Source: Furfurilactobacillus milii (GTDB lineage Bacteria > Bacillota > Bacilli > Lactobacillales > Lactobacillaceae). From it: a stretch of DNA of 64,000 nucleotides. Positions within the stretch are counted from its first letter, which is position 1. The number at the start of each line of letters is the position of its first letter. Both the position numbers and the translations under genes were made by a program. The DNA lies in contig NZ_JAIWJF010000003.1 in NCBI RefSeq assembly GCF_021654115.1, positions 1 to 64,000 of the forward strand. The letters are read 5' to 3'. Positions 1 through 8,060 of this stretch are shown piece by piece. Below the pieces are notes generated by a model, which saw only the letters and a list, made by a program, of their open reading frames with translations, was not told the origin of the DNA and ran no database searches.

Positions 1-127
1 TGGATTGATTTCTACAATCAACGTCGTATCAAAATAAAACTGAACGGCAAGTCTCCAGTACAATACCGGAAACTCGCCGTTCAGAAAGCAGCTTAATATA
101 TTTGTCCAACTTTAAGGGTTCACTTCA
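1..127 (+). mobile_element. Right end of an IS3-family insertion sequence (cut by window edge)
   Basis: Bases 1-96 read in frame as the last 31 residues of an IS3-type OrfB integrase (WIDFYNQRR at the start, then LNGKSPVQYR), followed by a stop. The (Y)NxxR...L.G.SP..YR pattern is the usual C-terminus of this transposase family. Bases about 102-126 resemble the right inverted repeat of IS3-group elements in lactobacilli (GTCCAACTTTAAGGGTTCAC). The rest of the element lies left of the window, so intactness cannot be judged. Confidence 0.85.
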
Positions 128-166
128 TATCATCTCCAAGGAAATCGATTTTTTTATAAAGAACAC

Positions 167-406
167 TTAATCAGCTATTTCAGCGCGGCGGTTTTCAACG
201 AATGACTTCGCGAATGCGGTGAGGTCAATTTCAAAAAAGTCCGCAATGAAAAATAAGTTACCAGTAGAAACATTGGTGCCATTCTCGTAACGAGACAGCA
301 TGCCCGCTGATAAATTAAGTCCATAGCGTTCGTTTAACGTTGCAGCCAACTGCCTTAACGTCATGTGCTTGCCAAGCCGCTGTTCTTTTAATAAAACTCC
401 CAACAA
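167..406 (-). CDS. XRE/Cro-family helix-turn-helix regulator
   Basis: Small DNA-binding protein of about 79 residues. It has a lambda-repressor-like HTH (LRQLAATLNERYGLNLSAGM then LSRYENG) followed by a short helical tail (FFIADFFEIDLTAFAK), as in single-domain XRE regulators. Start choice: a GTG at 413-415 would lie on top of the AGGAGG ribosome site (complement of 415-420), so the TTG at 404-406, 8 nt downstream of that site, is the better start. Monocistronic, reading towards the IS end; targets unknown. Confidence 0.75.
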   Translation of the reverse strand: MLGVLLKEQRLGKHMTLRQLAATLNERYGLNLSAGMLSRYENGTNVSTGNLFFIADFFEIDLTAFAKSFVENRRAEIAD

Positions 407-804
407 GTTAGCCACCTCCTATAATTGTGGTTGATGTGCTTGTGAATCTATGGAAACAAGAAAATTATACAAGTGTGTGGTAAAAACGCAACTTGTTTTG
501 TCACTTGGTTTTCCAAATAAATGATTTAGCAGGGCAAGTACTTGCAATAAAAAAGGGCTTAAGTCGGCGTTTATACAGGGCAGTGTATAACATAAGTAAA
601 ACCTTTTCACAAATATTAATTAACTAATAATGTTGTTTTAGTAGGGTTTTAAAGGGTTCTAAGTCACTTTTTAAGAAAATGTATTAAAAAATTGCAAAGT
701 TTTTCGTTTGAACGTTAAGTTTGTGATCTGATAGCGCTGAAGGTGGAAAAAAAGCTGAATTTTTCATATACTTATTATCAAGTCTAACTGGAAAGAAGAA
801 CATA
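407..804. other. Intergenic region between divergent XRE and cold-shock genes
   Basis: AT-rich 400-bp spacer holding the promoters and 5' UTRs of the two divergent genes. The long leader before the cold-shock gene is usual for csp mRNAs, whose 5' UTR acts as a temperature-sensitive structure. No convincing gene: a 63-codon minus-strand frame here lacks a ribosome site and family features. Confidence 0.5.
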
Positions 805-1050
805 ATGGCAAAATTTACTGATGGTCGTGAACATGGTGTCGTGAAGACGTTTGACCAGGAAAAAGGGTTTGGTTTTATTGCTGTGAAAGGCAATCCTGAT
901 GTGTTCGTGCATTTTTCTGCAATTGAGGAGTCAGGTTATAAAACATTGACACCTGGCGACCATGTCGAATTTGTGGTTGTCGAGGGTATTCGCGGACCTC
1001 AGGCAGCGAAAGTTAAACGTGTGAGAGAGACGGAGGCAGACCAAGGATGA
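805..1050 (+). CDS. csp: Cold-shock protein (CspA/CspB family)
   Basis: Single cold-shock domain (OB fold) of 81 residues. RNP1 (KGFGFI, residues ~20-25) and RNP2 (VFVHF, ~34-38) are intact, so it should bind single-stranded RNA/DNA as an RNA chaperone. It carries a C-terminal tail ([12 protein letters not shown]) about 12 residues longer than the usual 66-67-residue Csp. Its stop overlaps the start of the Nudix gene (ATGA at 1047-1050), which implies translational coupling. Confidence 0.93.
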   Translation: MAKFTDGREHGVVKTFDQEKGFGFIAVKGNPDVFVHFSAIEESGYKTLTPGDHVEFVVVEGIRGPQAAKVKRVRETEADQG

Positions 1051-1613
1051 ATTTCGAAGAGAAAGTTACAGCGGTAGCACCTAAGTACCATGGCGCAATT
1101 ATCGATGTTGAAAATCAAACGGTGATGTTGCCAAACGGACAGACGGCTCATCGCGACGTTGTTCACCATGCTGATGCGGTCGCTATGTTGGCCATCACCG
1201 AGGATGGTAAGGCCATTTTTGAAGAACAATGGCGGGCACCGGTTGCTGAAACGACATTGGAAATTCCGGCCGGTAAGTTGGACGACCGTGATCGTGACAA
1301 CGCGAAGGCTGCCGCAATCAGAGAGCTAAACGAGGAAACCCGTTACGCTGCAAGCGAAATTCATGAAGTTTGCGGCTTTTATACTTCGGCTGGTTTTACG
1401 GATGAGTACATGACGCTGTATTTAGTGACCGGTTTAAAACCTGTTACAACAGAGTTGCCGCAGGACGCCGATGAAAATATTGTGTTACATGAATACACAT
1501 TGGCAGAGACCAAGAAGTTGTTGGACGATGGCAAATTAAAAGATCAGAAGACGATTACTGCAGTGTACTACTGGCAATTGTTAGAGGCTGGGCTAGTTAA
1601 ACCAAAAGACTAG
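1047..1613 (+). CDS. nudF: Nudix hydrolase, ADP-ribose pyrophosphatase type
   Basis: 188-residue Nudix protein; the family splits ADP-ribose into AMP and ribose-5-phosphate, and the N-terminal beta region plus 'IPAGKLDD' context fits ADP-ribose pyrophosphatases. The Nudix box is recognisable (REL then NEET, residues ~92-98), but it has a two-residue insertion after the first glycine, Asp in place of the first Glu, and Arg instead of Gly at the end (EETRY). The metal-binding RELxEE core is kept, so activity is likely. Overlaps the csp stop by 4 nt. Confidence 0.88.
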   Translation: MNFEEKVTAVAPKYHGAIIDVENQTVMLPNGQTAHRDVVHHADAVAMLAITEDGKAIFEEQWRAPVAETTLEIPAGKLDDRDRDNAKAAAIRELNEETRYAASEIHEVCGFYTSAGFTDEYMTLYLVTGLKPVTTELPQDADENIVLHEYTLAETKKLLDDGKLKDQKTITAVYYWQLLEAGLVKPKD

Positions 1614-1659
1614 CGTAACCAAAAGACAAGTAGCAGATATTTTTGCGAGGGATGAAGAT

Positions 1660-2007
1660 ATGAACGACGATCAGAATAAGGATCATTTGACGCGCGAGCA
1701 GTACCGTCAACAAAGTGCTCAGCAGACTAATTATGATAGTCAGCCAGACAGTGAAGGCGAGGATGAACCAACTCGGAGTCGTTTGCATCGTCAACGACGC
1801 TCATCAACGTCGGAACCAGAGGCCAACCCATCATTTGATGGTGAGCCTAACCAGCCTAGTGATGAACCAACGAGTCGCATGCAAGCAACGGGGCCATTAA
1901 CTCCTGAGCAAAAACAAAAACGGTTGGCGCATCGTTTGAATATTGCCATCATTGTTTTGGTTATATTAATCGTGCTTGTCTATCTCATTTTGCGGTTTGT
2001 GGGTTAA
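1660..2007 (+). CDS. Small single-pass membrane protein with disordered acidic N-terminus
   Basis: 115 residues: about 85 polar residues rich in Gln, Ser, Glu, Pro and Asp (predicted disordered), then a basic stretch and one C-terminal transmembrane helix (LNIAIIVLVILIVLVYLIL). No enzymatic motif. Ribosome site GAGGG 8 nt before the ATG. It sits between the Nudix and mtnN genes. Such tail-anchored proteins are commonly annotated as hypothetical in lactobacilli; no function can be assigned. Confidence 0.75.
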   Translation: MNDDQNKDHLTREQYRQQSAQQTNYDSQPDSEGEDEPTRSRLHRQRRSSTSEPEANPSFDGEPNQPSDEPTSRMQATGPLTPEQKQKRLAHRLNIAIIVLVILIVLVYLILRFVG

Positions 2008-2102
2008 AGACGGATTGATGCCCAACCGCGGATTCAGAAGTTGGGCGGCAATGCGAAGGTAATGGGCAGGTTGCCCAAACATCAACGACAGGGAGAAAAT
2101 GA

Positions 2103-2798
2103 ATGAAATTTGGAATTTTGTGTGCCATGGATGAAGAAATCAAGGAATTAAAGGCACAATTGAGCAATGAAACAACGACCACGGTTGGCAAGGTGGATTT
2201 TTTCAGCGGTCAAATTAATGGCAGCGATGTCGTGTTGGTTCGTTCAGGCATTGGTAAGGTTGAAGCCGGTCTAACGACGGCGTTGCTCATCACGAACTTT
2301 GACGTAGACGTTGTCATTAACAGTGGTTCTGCTGGTGGTATCGGTACTGGATTGACGGTGGGTGACGTTGTTATCGCTGATGAAACAGCTTACTGGGACG
2401 TTGATGCAACGGCGTTTGATTATGTATATGGTCAGCTGCCACAACAACCAGCTCGATTTAAAGCCTCAGATAAATGGGCCGATGAAATCATTAAGGCAGC
2501 TGATGCTACAGGTTTAGCCGTTAAACGTGGCTTAATCGTCACAGGTGATTCGTTTGTTGCGAGTGATGAAACCATTAAAGACATCAAAACACATTTTCCT
2601 GAAGCGGTAAGTTGTGAAATGGAAGGTGCTGCTGTGGGACAAGTGGCGCATCAATTCGATGTGCCATACTTGGTCATCCGTGCCATGAGTGACACGGGTA
2701 ACGGTGATGCAGGTGTTTCTTTCGATGAATTTATCATCGAGGCCGGCAAACGTTCCGCCAACATGTTACTAAACTTTTTTGAGCGGGAAGCAAAGTAA
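2103..2798 (+). CDS. mtnN: 5'-methylthioadenosine/S-adenosylhomocysteine nucleosidase
   Basis: 231 residues, the usual length. Hydrolyses MTA and SAH to adenine and the thioribose/ribosyl-homocysteine products in the activated methyl cycle, feeding LuxS. The start IGILCAMDEE-like motif (GILCAMDEEI) includes the catalytic Glu region, and the SGSAGG, SCEMEGAAV and RAMSDTG motifs bind substrate and hold the catalytic Asp. Ribosome site GGGAG. Stop is followed at once by the tandem structured repeats. Confidence 0.96.
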   Translation: MKFGILCAMDEEIKELKAQLSNETTTTVGKVDFFSGQINGSDVVLVRSGIGKVEAGLTTALLITNFDVDVVINSGSAGGIGTGLTVGDVVIADETAYWDVDATAFDYVYGQLPQQPARFKASDKWADEIIKAADATGLAVKRGLIVTGDSFVASDETIKDIKTHFPEAVSCEMEGAAVGQVAHQFDVPYLVIRAMSDTGNGDAGVSFDEFIIEAGKRSANMLLNFFEREAK

Positions 2799-3230
2799 AG
2801 AGTGATGCCGAAGCTCGGGAAGGTCCGAGCAACAACGTAAAGGTGGTAGCATGCAAGCGCACTTTGCTTGTGGGGTGACAACTTTGGGTTGTGCACAGGG
2901 CCTTGAGCGACAGGTGCACGTTTAAGAAGAGTGATGCCGAAGCCCTGGGAGAAGCTGAGCAATAACGTGGAAGACGAAGCATTCGGTGGGTTTCCGAATG
3001 AGGCGGTTTTCGGGTTATGCGCAGGCTTCTGGGCGACAGGTGCACGTTTAGAAAGAGTGATGCCTTACTTCGGGCTGAATCCGAGCAATAAAAAACAAGG
3101 CGAATGATTCGGTGGTTTTCCGAATGCTTTGACTTGTAGCTTATGCACAGGATTCAGAAGTCAGGTGCACGTTTAAAAGAGTGATGCCGAAGCCCGGCAT
3201 CACTCAAGCAATAAAACAGGAGGCAGGATT
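2799..3230 (+). repeat. Tandem structured-RNA array: three ~125-bp copies plus a partial fourth
   Basis: Copies at 2799-2927, 2928-3053 and 3054-3177, and a truncated one from 3178 that runs into the cysteine desulfurase ribosome site. Conserved blocks: AGAGTGATGCC, GAGCAAYAA, TTATGCRCAGG-like, and GACAGGTGCACGTTTA. The outer blocks can pair (GTGATGCC with GGTGCAC, one bulged A). An inner helix co-varies: GCTC/GAGC, GCCC/GGGC, CTT/AAG in copies 1-3, and AAGG/CCTT, AGAAGC/GCTTCT, CTGAATCC/GGATTCAG. The central hairpin is variable. In copy 4, AGTGATGCC instead pairs with GGCATCACT. Looks like a cis-acting or small structured RNA; family not recognised. Confidence 0.7.
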
Positions 3231-4403
3231 GTGAAGCATATTTATTTAGACAACGCTGCCACCACGCCAATGAGTGACGAGGTAGTCGCAACCATGATGG
3301 ACCAGATGAAAAACGACTTTGGTAACGCCAGTTCTGTTCATGCGTTTGGTCGAAAGGCACGATCGGTGCTGGATGATGCGCGCCATGTGGTTGCACAAAG
3401 TATCAATGCGAATGACGATGAGATTGTGTTTACTGCTGGTGGCACAGAAAGTAATAATACGGCGTGGATGCAGACAGCCATTGCCCGCAAGAATCTTGGC
3501 CGACGAATTATTACGACCGCCATTGAGCACGAATCCATTATGAAAACGGCGGCGTGGCTTGGTGATAACGGTTATGACATTGTCTATCTGCCAGTCAATG
3601 AACAAGGTGAGATTAACATGGCCGACTTAAAGGCCGCGTTAACAGACGATACGATTTTAGTTTCCATCATGACAGGAAATAATGAAGTTGGTTCGACGAT
3701 GCCGATTCATGAAATTGGCGAGTTATTGAAGGATCATCAGGCGTGGTTCCATACAGATGCGGTTCAAGCTTTTGGATTATTAGACATCGACGTTAAACGT
3801 GATCATATCGATATGCTGTCGACCTCAGCGCATAAAATCAATGGACCCAAACAGATGGGTTTTCTGTATCGTCGCGATGGGATATCATTCCCAAGTTTCA
3901 TAAAGGGTGGCGACCAAGAAGACAAACGCCGTGCCGGCACAGAGAATATTCCGGCCATCGCTGGTTTTGCGACGGCTGTGAAAGCTTTGACACCTGCTGA
4001 AAAAGCACATCGTCAAGAAAAATATGCTGGGTTTAAACAGTATGTTATTGATGGCTTAACGAAGGCTCAGGTTGATTTCGAACTTAATGGCAGTTTGAAG
4101 TCGGACAATCTGCAGCATGTGATTAATCTGTGGATTAAGGGAATTCCCAACGATGTTACGCTAACCAATCTTGATTTGGCTGGCGTTGCGGTCTCTGCTG
4201 GCTCAGCATGTACGGCAGGCTCTTTAGATCCAAGTCATGTTCTAGTCGCAATGTTTGGCAAGGACAATCCGCGTGTCATGCAATCAATCCGGTTAAGCTT
4301 TGGCCGTTACACGACAACAGCAGATCTGGATGCCTTCATTGAGGCGATGGCAGCAATGACTGCTCGGTTACAACCACAAATGGCAGGAAGGGAGGGGCTC
4401 TAA
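3231..4403 (+). CDS. Cysteine desulfurase (NifS/IscS-like)
   Basis: 390-residue fold-type I PLP enzyme that takes sulfur from cysteine. Visible motifs: TAGGTESNN (PLP phosphate), AIEHES, TDAVQAFG, the Schiff-base Lys in SAHKINGPK, and the active Cys in SAGSACTAG. GTG start behind a strong AGGAGG. Followed with a 1-nt stop/start overlap by the DUF1831 gene and then, after a gap, mnmA: in lactobacilli this desulfurase is the likely sulfur donor for tRNA 2-thiouridine formation. Full length, no damage seen. Confidence 0.93.
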   Translation: MKHIYLDNAATTPMSDEVVATMMDQMKNDFGNASSVHAFGRKARSVLDDARHVVAQSINANDDEIVFTAGGTESNNTAWMQTAIARKNLGRRIITTAIEHESIMKTAAWLGDNGYDIVYLPVNEQGEINMADLKAALTDDTILVSIMTGNNEVGSTMPIHEIGELLKDHQAWFHTDAVQAFGLLDIDVKRDHIDMLSTSAHKINGPKQMGFLYRRDGISFPSFIKGGDQEDKRRAGTENIPAIAGFATAVKALTPAEKAHRQEKYAGFKQYVIDGLTKAQVDFELNGSLKSDNLQHVINLWIKGIPNDVTLTNLDLAGVAVSAGSACTAGSLDPSHVLVAMFGKDNPRVMQSIRLSFGRYTTTADLDAFIEAMAAMTARLQPQMAGREGL

Positions 4404-4750
4404 TGGCATTTGAACAAACGGTTCAGGTTCCTGGGGATGACCGCATTTTTACCCTCAGTGATCAATTGAAGAAGTACACGTTGCGCGATCTTGGTTTTAT
4501 GGAAACTAATGCTGGCGGCTTCAGCTTGGAACGACCACTGGATCCGGCTGCTGGGTTAGCTAAATCAATCAAGCTACGCGTGTTGATCAACAAACAATTG
4601 AACGGTTTTAAAATGGGCACCGTCAATCCCAGTGGTACAGGTAACGTGAACATCTATACCAACGCTAATCATGATGAATTGGTCGAACAGTATGGTTATC
4701 AAATTGATAACTTGATCGAGCGCCATGTGATTGCGGTTCAAACAAAATAA
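4403..4750 (+). CDS. DUF1831 family protein
   Basis: 115-residue soluble protein of the small DUF1831 family, which is found in Lactobacillales beside the cysteine desulfurase and mnmA. Start ATG overlaps the desulfurase stop by one base (TAATG), so the two are co-translated. No catalytic motif is evident. Context suggests an accessory role in sulfur relay or tRNA thiolation; that is inference from neighbourhood only. Confidence 0.8.
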   Translation: MAFEQTVQVPGDDRIFTLSDQLKKYTLRDLGFMETNAGGFSLERPLDPAAGLAKSIKLRVLINKQLNGFKMGTVNPSGTGNVNIYTNANHDELVEQYGYQIDNLIERHVIAVQTK

Positions 4751-4752
4751 AC

Positions 4753-4873
4753 GAGAGCGAGACATAACACGTTTTAGCTTTCTCAGGTAGCGCGAATAAG
4801 GCGTTTATGGGTGTTTTCCCATAAATGCCTTATTCGCGTTAGATGAGCAAAAGTGTCAGTGTAAGGTCCTGCG
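4753..4873 (+). repeat. R120 hairpin repeat, copy 1
   Basis: Begins GAGAGCGAGACATAACAC and ends near ATGAGCAAAAGTGTCAG. The centre is a long hairpin: AATAAGGC and TTTATGGG pair with CCCATAAA and GCCTTATT. Flanks CTTTCTCA and TGAGCAAAAG are partly complementary. A homologue lies in reverse orientation at 43576-43706, where the upper stem has changed in both arms (AAAGACG with CGTCTTT). No T-run follows, so it is not a simple terminator. Confidence 0.75.
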
Positions 4874-5020
4874 TTTGCGGCAATTTATTAGAAATTGAGT
4901 TGTATGTCCCAGTTTCCTTTCTTTAGATATTGAAGTTTAGACAGGTTATGCAAAACAAGCGAAGCCAACTTAGACGGATACATCTGATGGAATATGATCA
5001 ATCGCAACTAAAAGTAGCGA

Positions 5021-5212
5021 AAGGGCGTCAATTTTGAAACAGAGCTGTGAGCGTAACGTTAATTCGGTGGGCTATCCGAATTTAGGTTACGGACGAGCTT
5101 GAAAACTCGGGGCTTTGAGGTTTCAAGTCGAGGTCAAAGACCGCAAAGCGGGCTGAGACCGGTCCACACAGCGGCGTTTCAAAATTGACAACCGCAAGCG
5201 GCATTTTTACTG
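5021..5212 (+). ncRNA. R190 structured element, copy A
   Basis: About 190 nt closed by a perfect 14-bp helix (5027-5040 with 5176-5189, GTCAATTTTGAAAC). Inside: CTGTG/CACAG; hairpin CGTAAC..AATTCGG with CCGAATT..GTTACG; a stem CTTGAAA-A-CTC with GAG-G-TTTCAAG; CCGC/GCGG; then the conserved GAGACCGGTCC. Ends with AACCGCAAGCGGCATTTTT. Homologous to copies B-E in this window, with compensatory changes in each helix. Located between DUF1831 and mnmA. Confidence 0.7.
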
Positions 5213-5352
5213 TTTGCAACGTGTTACAAAATACAAATGTGATACCGTCTACTACCAACAGGTGTCACTTGAATTTTGTAAGTGCGTCCTGTTATACTGT
5301 TAAGCACTGATAATAACGACCTTCAAATCGTTGATTCTCAGAATCTAATTGA

Positions 5353-6501
<1,149 letters not shown>

Positions 6502-6567
6502 AGATTGTTTGTAAACTGCAGCCAAGGTTGTTTTAGCCGTAAGTTGGTTTTGCAAACGTAAAGGAGT

Positions 6568-6606
6568 CGTCAAACCAGTTGAGCTGGTTTGACGGCCTTT
6601 TTTGTG
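6568..6606 (+). terminator. Rho-independent terminator after mnmA
   Basis: CGTCAAACCAG and CTGGTTTGACG form an 11-bp stem with a TTGAG loop region, followed by a run of T residues. Confidence 0.9.
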
Positions 6607-6647
6607 ACATAATATAGGCACATTATTTACTTTAGGGCGGGGTTACT

Positions 6648-7310
6648 GTGACTAAACTGTACTTTATTCGACATGGTAAAACACAATGGAATTTAGAGGG
6701 GCGTTATCAAGGCGCCAATGGTGATTCACCATTGCTGCGGAGCAGTTATGACGAAATCGATCAGTTGGCTGATTATTTGCATGACGTACCGTTTAAACAC
6801 GTGTATGCGAGTCCAATCAAACGTGCGCGCATGACCGCCATCCACTTAATGGCAGGTCTTCATCAGGTTGTGCCGCTGACGCTGGATTCCGGTTTGCGAG
6901 AGTTTGAACTGGGTAAAATGGAAGGCATGTATTTTGATGATGTCAAACGGCAATTTCCTGAGGAGTATGATGGTTTTCGTTTTCATGCGGAAAACTACGA
7001 CCCGACTGCCATTGGCGGCGAAACATTTGAAGATGTCATTGCCCGGATGGACCCGGTCATTCGGCGGGCGGCTGCTTGTCATCCCGACGACAATGACAAC
7101 CTGTTGTTTGTCTCACACGGGGCAGCCTTGAATGCTGGCATTAACGGGCTACTGCACATTCCGTTGGCGCAAATGCGTGCTAAGGGCGGTTTATCGAATA
7201 CCAGTACCACAATTCTTGAAACGGTGGATGGTGGTCAACGCTTTAAGTTGTTGGTCCGCAATTTGACGGCGTACTTAGAGGAATCGCCAGATGCCACCAA
7301 CACGATTTAA
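6648..7310 (+). CDS. Histidine phosphatase family protein (phosphoglycerate mutase-like)
   Basis: 220 residues with the RHG motif at the start (FIRHGKTQWNLEGRYQG), the second-half SHG motif (FVSHGAAL) and the acid Glu region (REFELGKMEG). These are the catalytic residues of the branch-1 histidine phosphatases; in lactobacilli such proteins are annotated as phosphoglycerate mutase-like but are usually broad phosphatases. GTG start behind GGGCGGGG. First gene of a likely unit with the TPR gene and recD2. Confidence 0.88.
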   Translation: MTKLYFIRHGKTQWNLEGRYQGANGDSPLLRSSYDEIDQLADYLHDVPFKHVYASPIKRARMTAIHLMAGLHQVVPLTLDSGLREFELGKMEGMYFDDVKRQFPEEYDGFRFHAENYDPTAIGGETFEDVIARMDPVIRRAAACHPDDNDNLLFVSHGAALNAGINGLLHIPLAQMRAKGGLSNTSTTILETVDGGQRFKLLVRNLTAYLEESPDATNTI

Positions 7311-7333
7311 CGAGGAGGCGGGCACACAACAAC

Positions 7334-8032
7334 ATGAGTGAAAAACATGATGACCAGACAGCAAACGCTGCTCAGGCAGAGGCTAAGCAGGCGGTTACAC
7401 GCTTGGTGAAACAGATTGATGCGAACCCTAACGACTTTCATTTGTACTACCAACTGGCCACGGTCCTAACCGAAATGCAGGATTATGAACAGGCCGAAGA
7501 GCTGCTGATGAAGGCACAGGGCTTGTTTGCCAAAGATGAAGGCGCATTATCATTACTGAACTATGGTTTAGGCAACGTGTACTATCAGGCGGCTTCCTAT
7601 GATAAAGCCGTGTCTGCGTTTAGCAAGGTGAAAGACGAAAAGCTGCGCTTGGAAGCTTATCAAATGATGGCCCAAACAGCGATGCAACAAAACCAGTATC
7701 AAAAAGCCTTTGCGTTTGCATTAACGGTTCACGATGCGAAGCCAAAAGATGCGAGTGTTAATGCTTTATTGGGCGATATTTTGATGGCCATGGGTAACTT
7801 TAACCAGGCGGCTGATTTCTATGATCAGTCGTTAGCAGCAGATGATCAAAATGGGCATGTTTATTTTAGCCGCGGCTTGACGGCCATGGTATTGGAGCAA
7901 GATGCTACGCCATTTATGAATGCCGCTAAACGTTTGGACCCTGATTTTGTCAAACGGAGTCAACAGCGCGTTAACGATATCGCAACAGTAGTCAACAAAC
8001 GTCATCAAGATGGCGATCAACAAGCAAAATAA
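7334..8032 (+). CDS. Tetratricopeptide-repeat protein
   Basis: 232 residues made of several TPR units (for example LLNYGLGNVYYQAASYDKAV and ALLGDILMAMGNFNQAADFY), no signal peptide or membrane helix. A protein-interaction scaffold; partner unknown. The order TPR protein - recD2 is conserved in Firmicutes (YrrB-like). The AGGAGG site is unusually far (15 nt) from the ATG at 7334, yet no better in-frame start is seen. Confidence 0.85.
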   Translation: MSEKHDDQTANAAQAEAKQAVTRLVKQIDANPNDFHLYYQLATVLTEMQDYEQAEELLMKAQGLFAKDEGALSLLNYGLGNVYYQAASYDKAVSAFSKVKDEKLRLEAYQMMAQTAMQQNQYQKAFAFALTVHDAKPKDASVNALLGDILMAMGNFNQAADFYDQSLAADDQNGHVYFSRGLTAMVLEQDATPFMNAAKRLDPDFVKRSQQRVNDIATVVNKRHQDGDQQAK

Positions 8033-8060
8033 TTGAAATTAACGAATGGAGGTAACCAAC

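Noticed and set aside
419-610. 63-codon minus-strand frame upstream of the XRE gene
   Set aside because: GTG start without ribosome site, no family features, lies in the divergent promoter region.
2651-3045. Two overlapping ~103-codon minus-strand frames across the end of mtnN and the tandem repeats
   Set aside because: They run over a real gene and the repeat array in other frames; composition is typical of chance frames in repeats.
2799-3177. CRISPR array
   Set aside because: Repeat units of ~125 nt with variable middle parts and no constant 25-40-nt repeats or cas genes.
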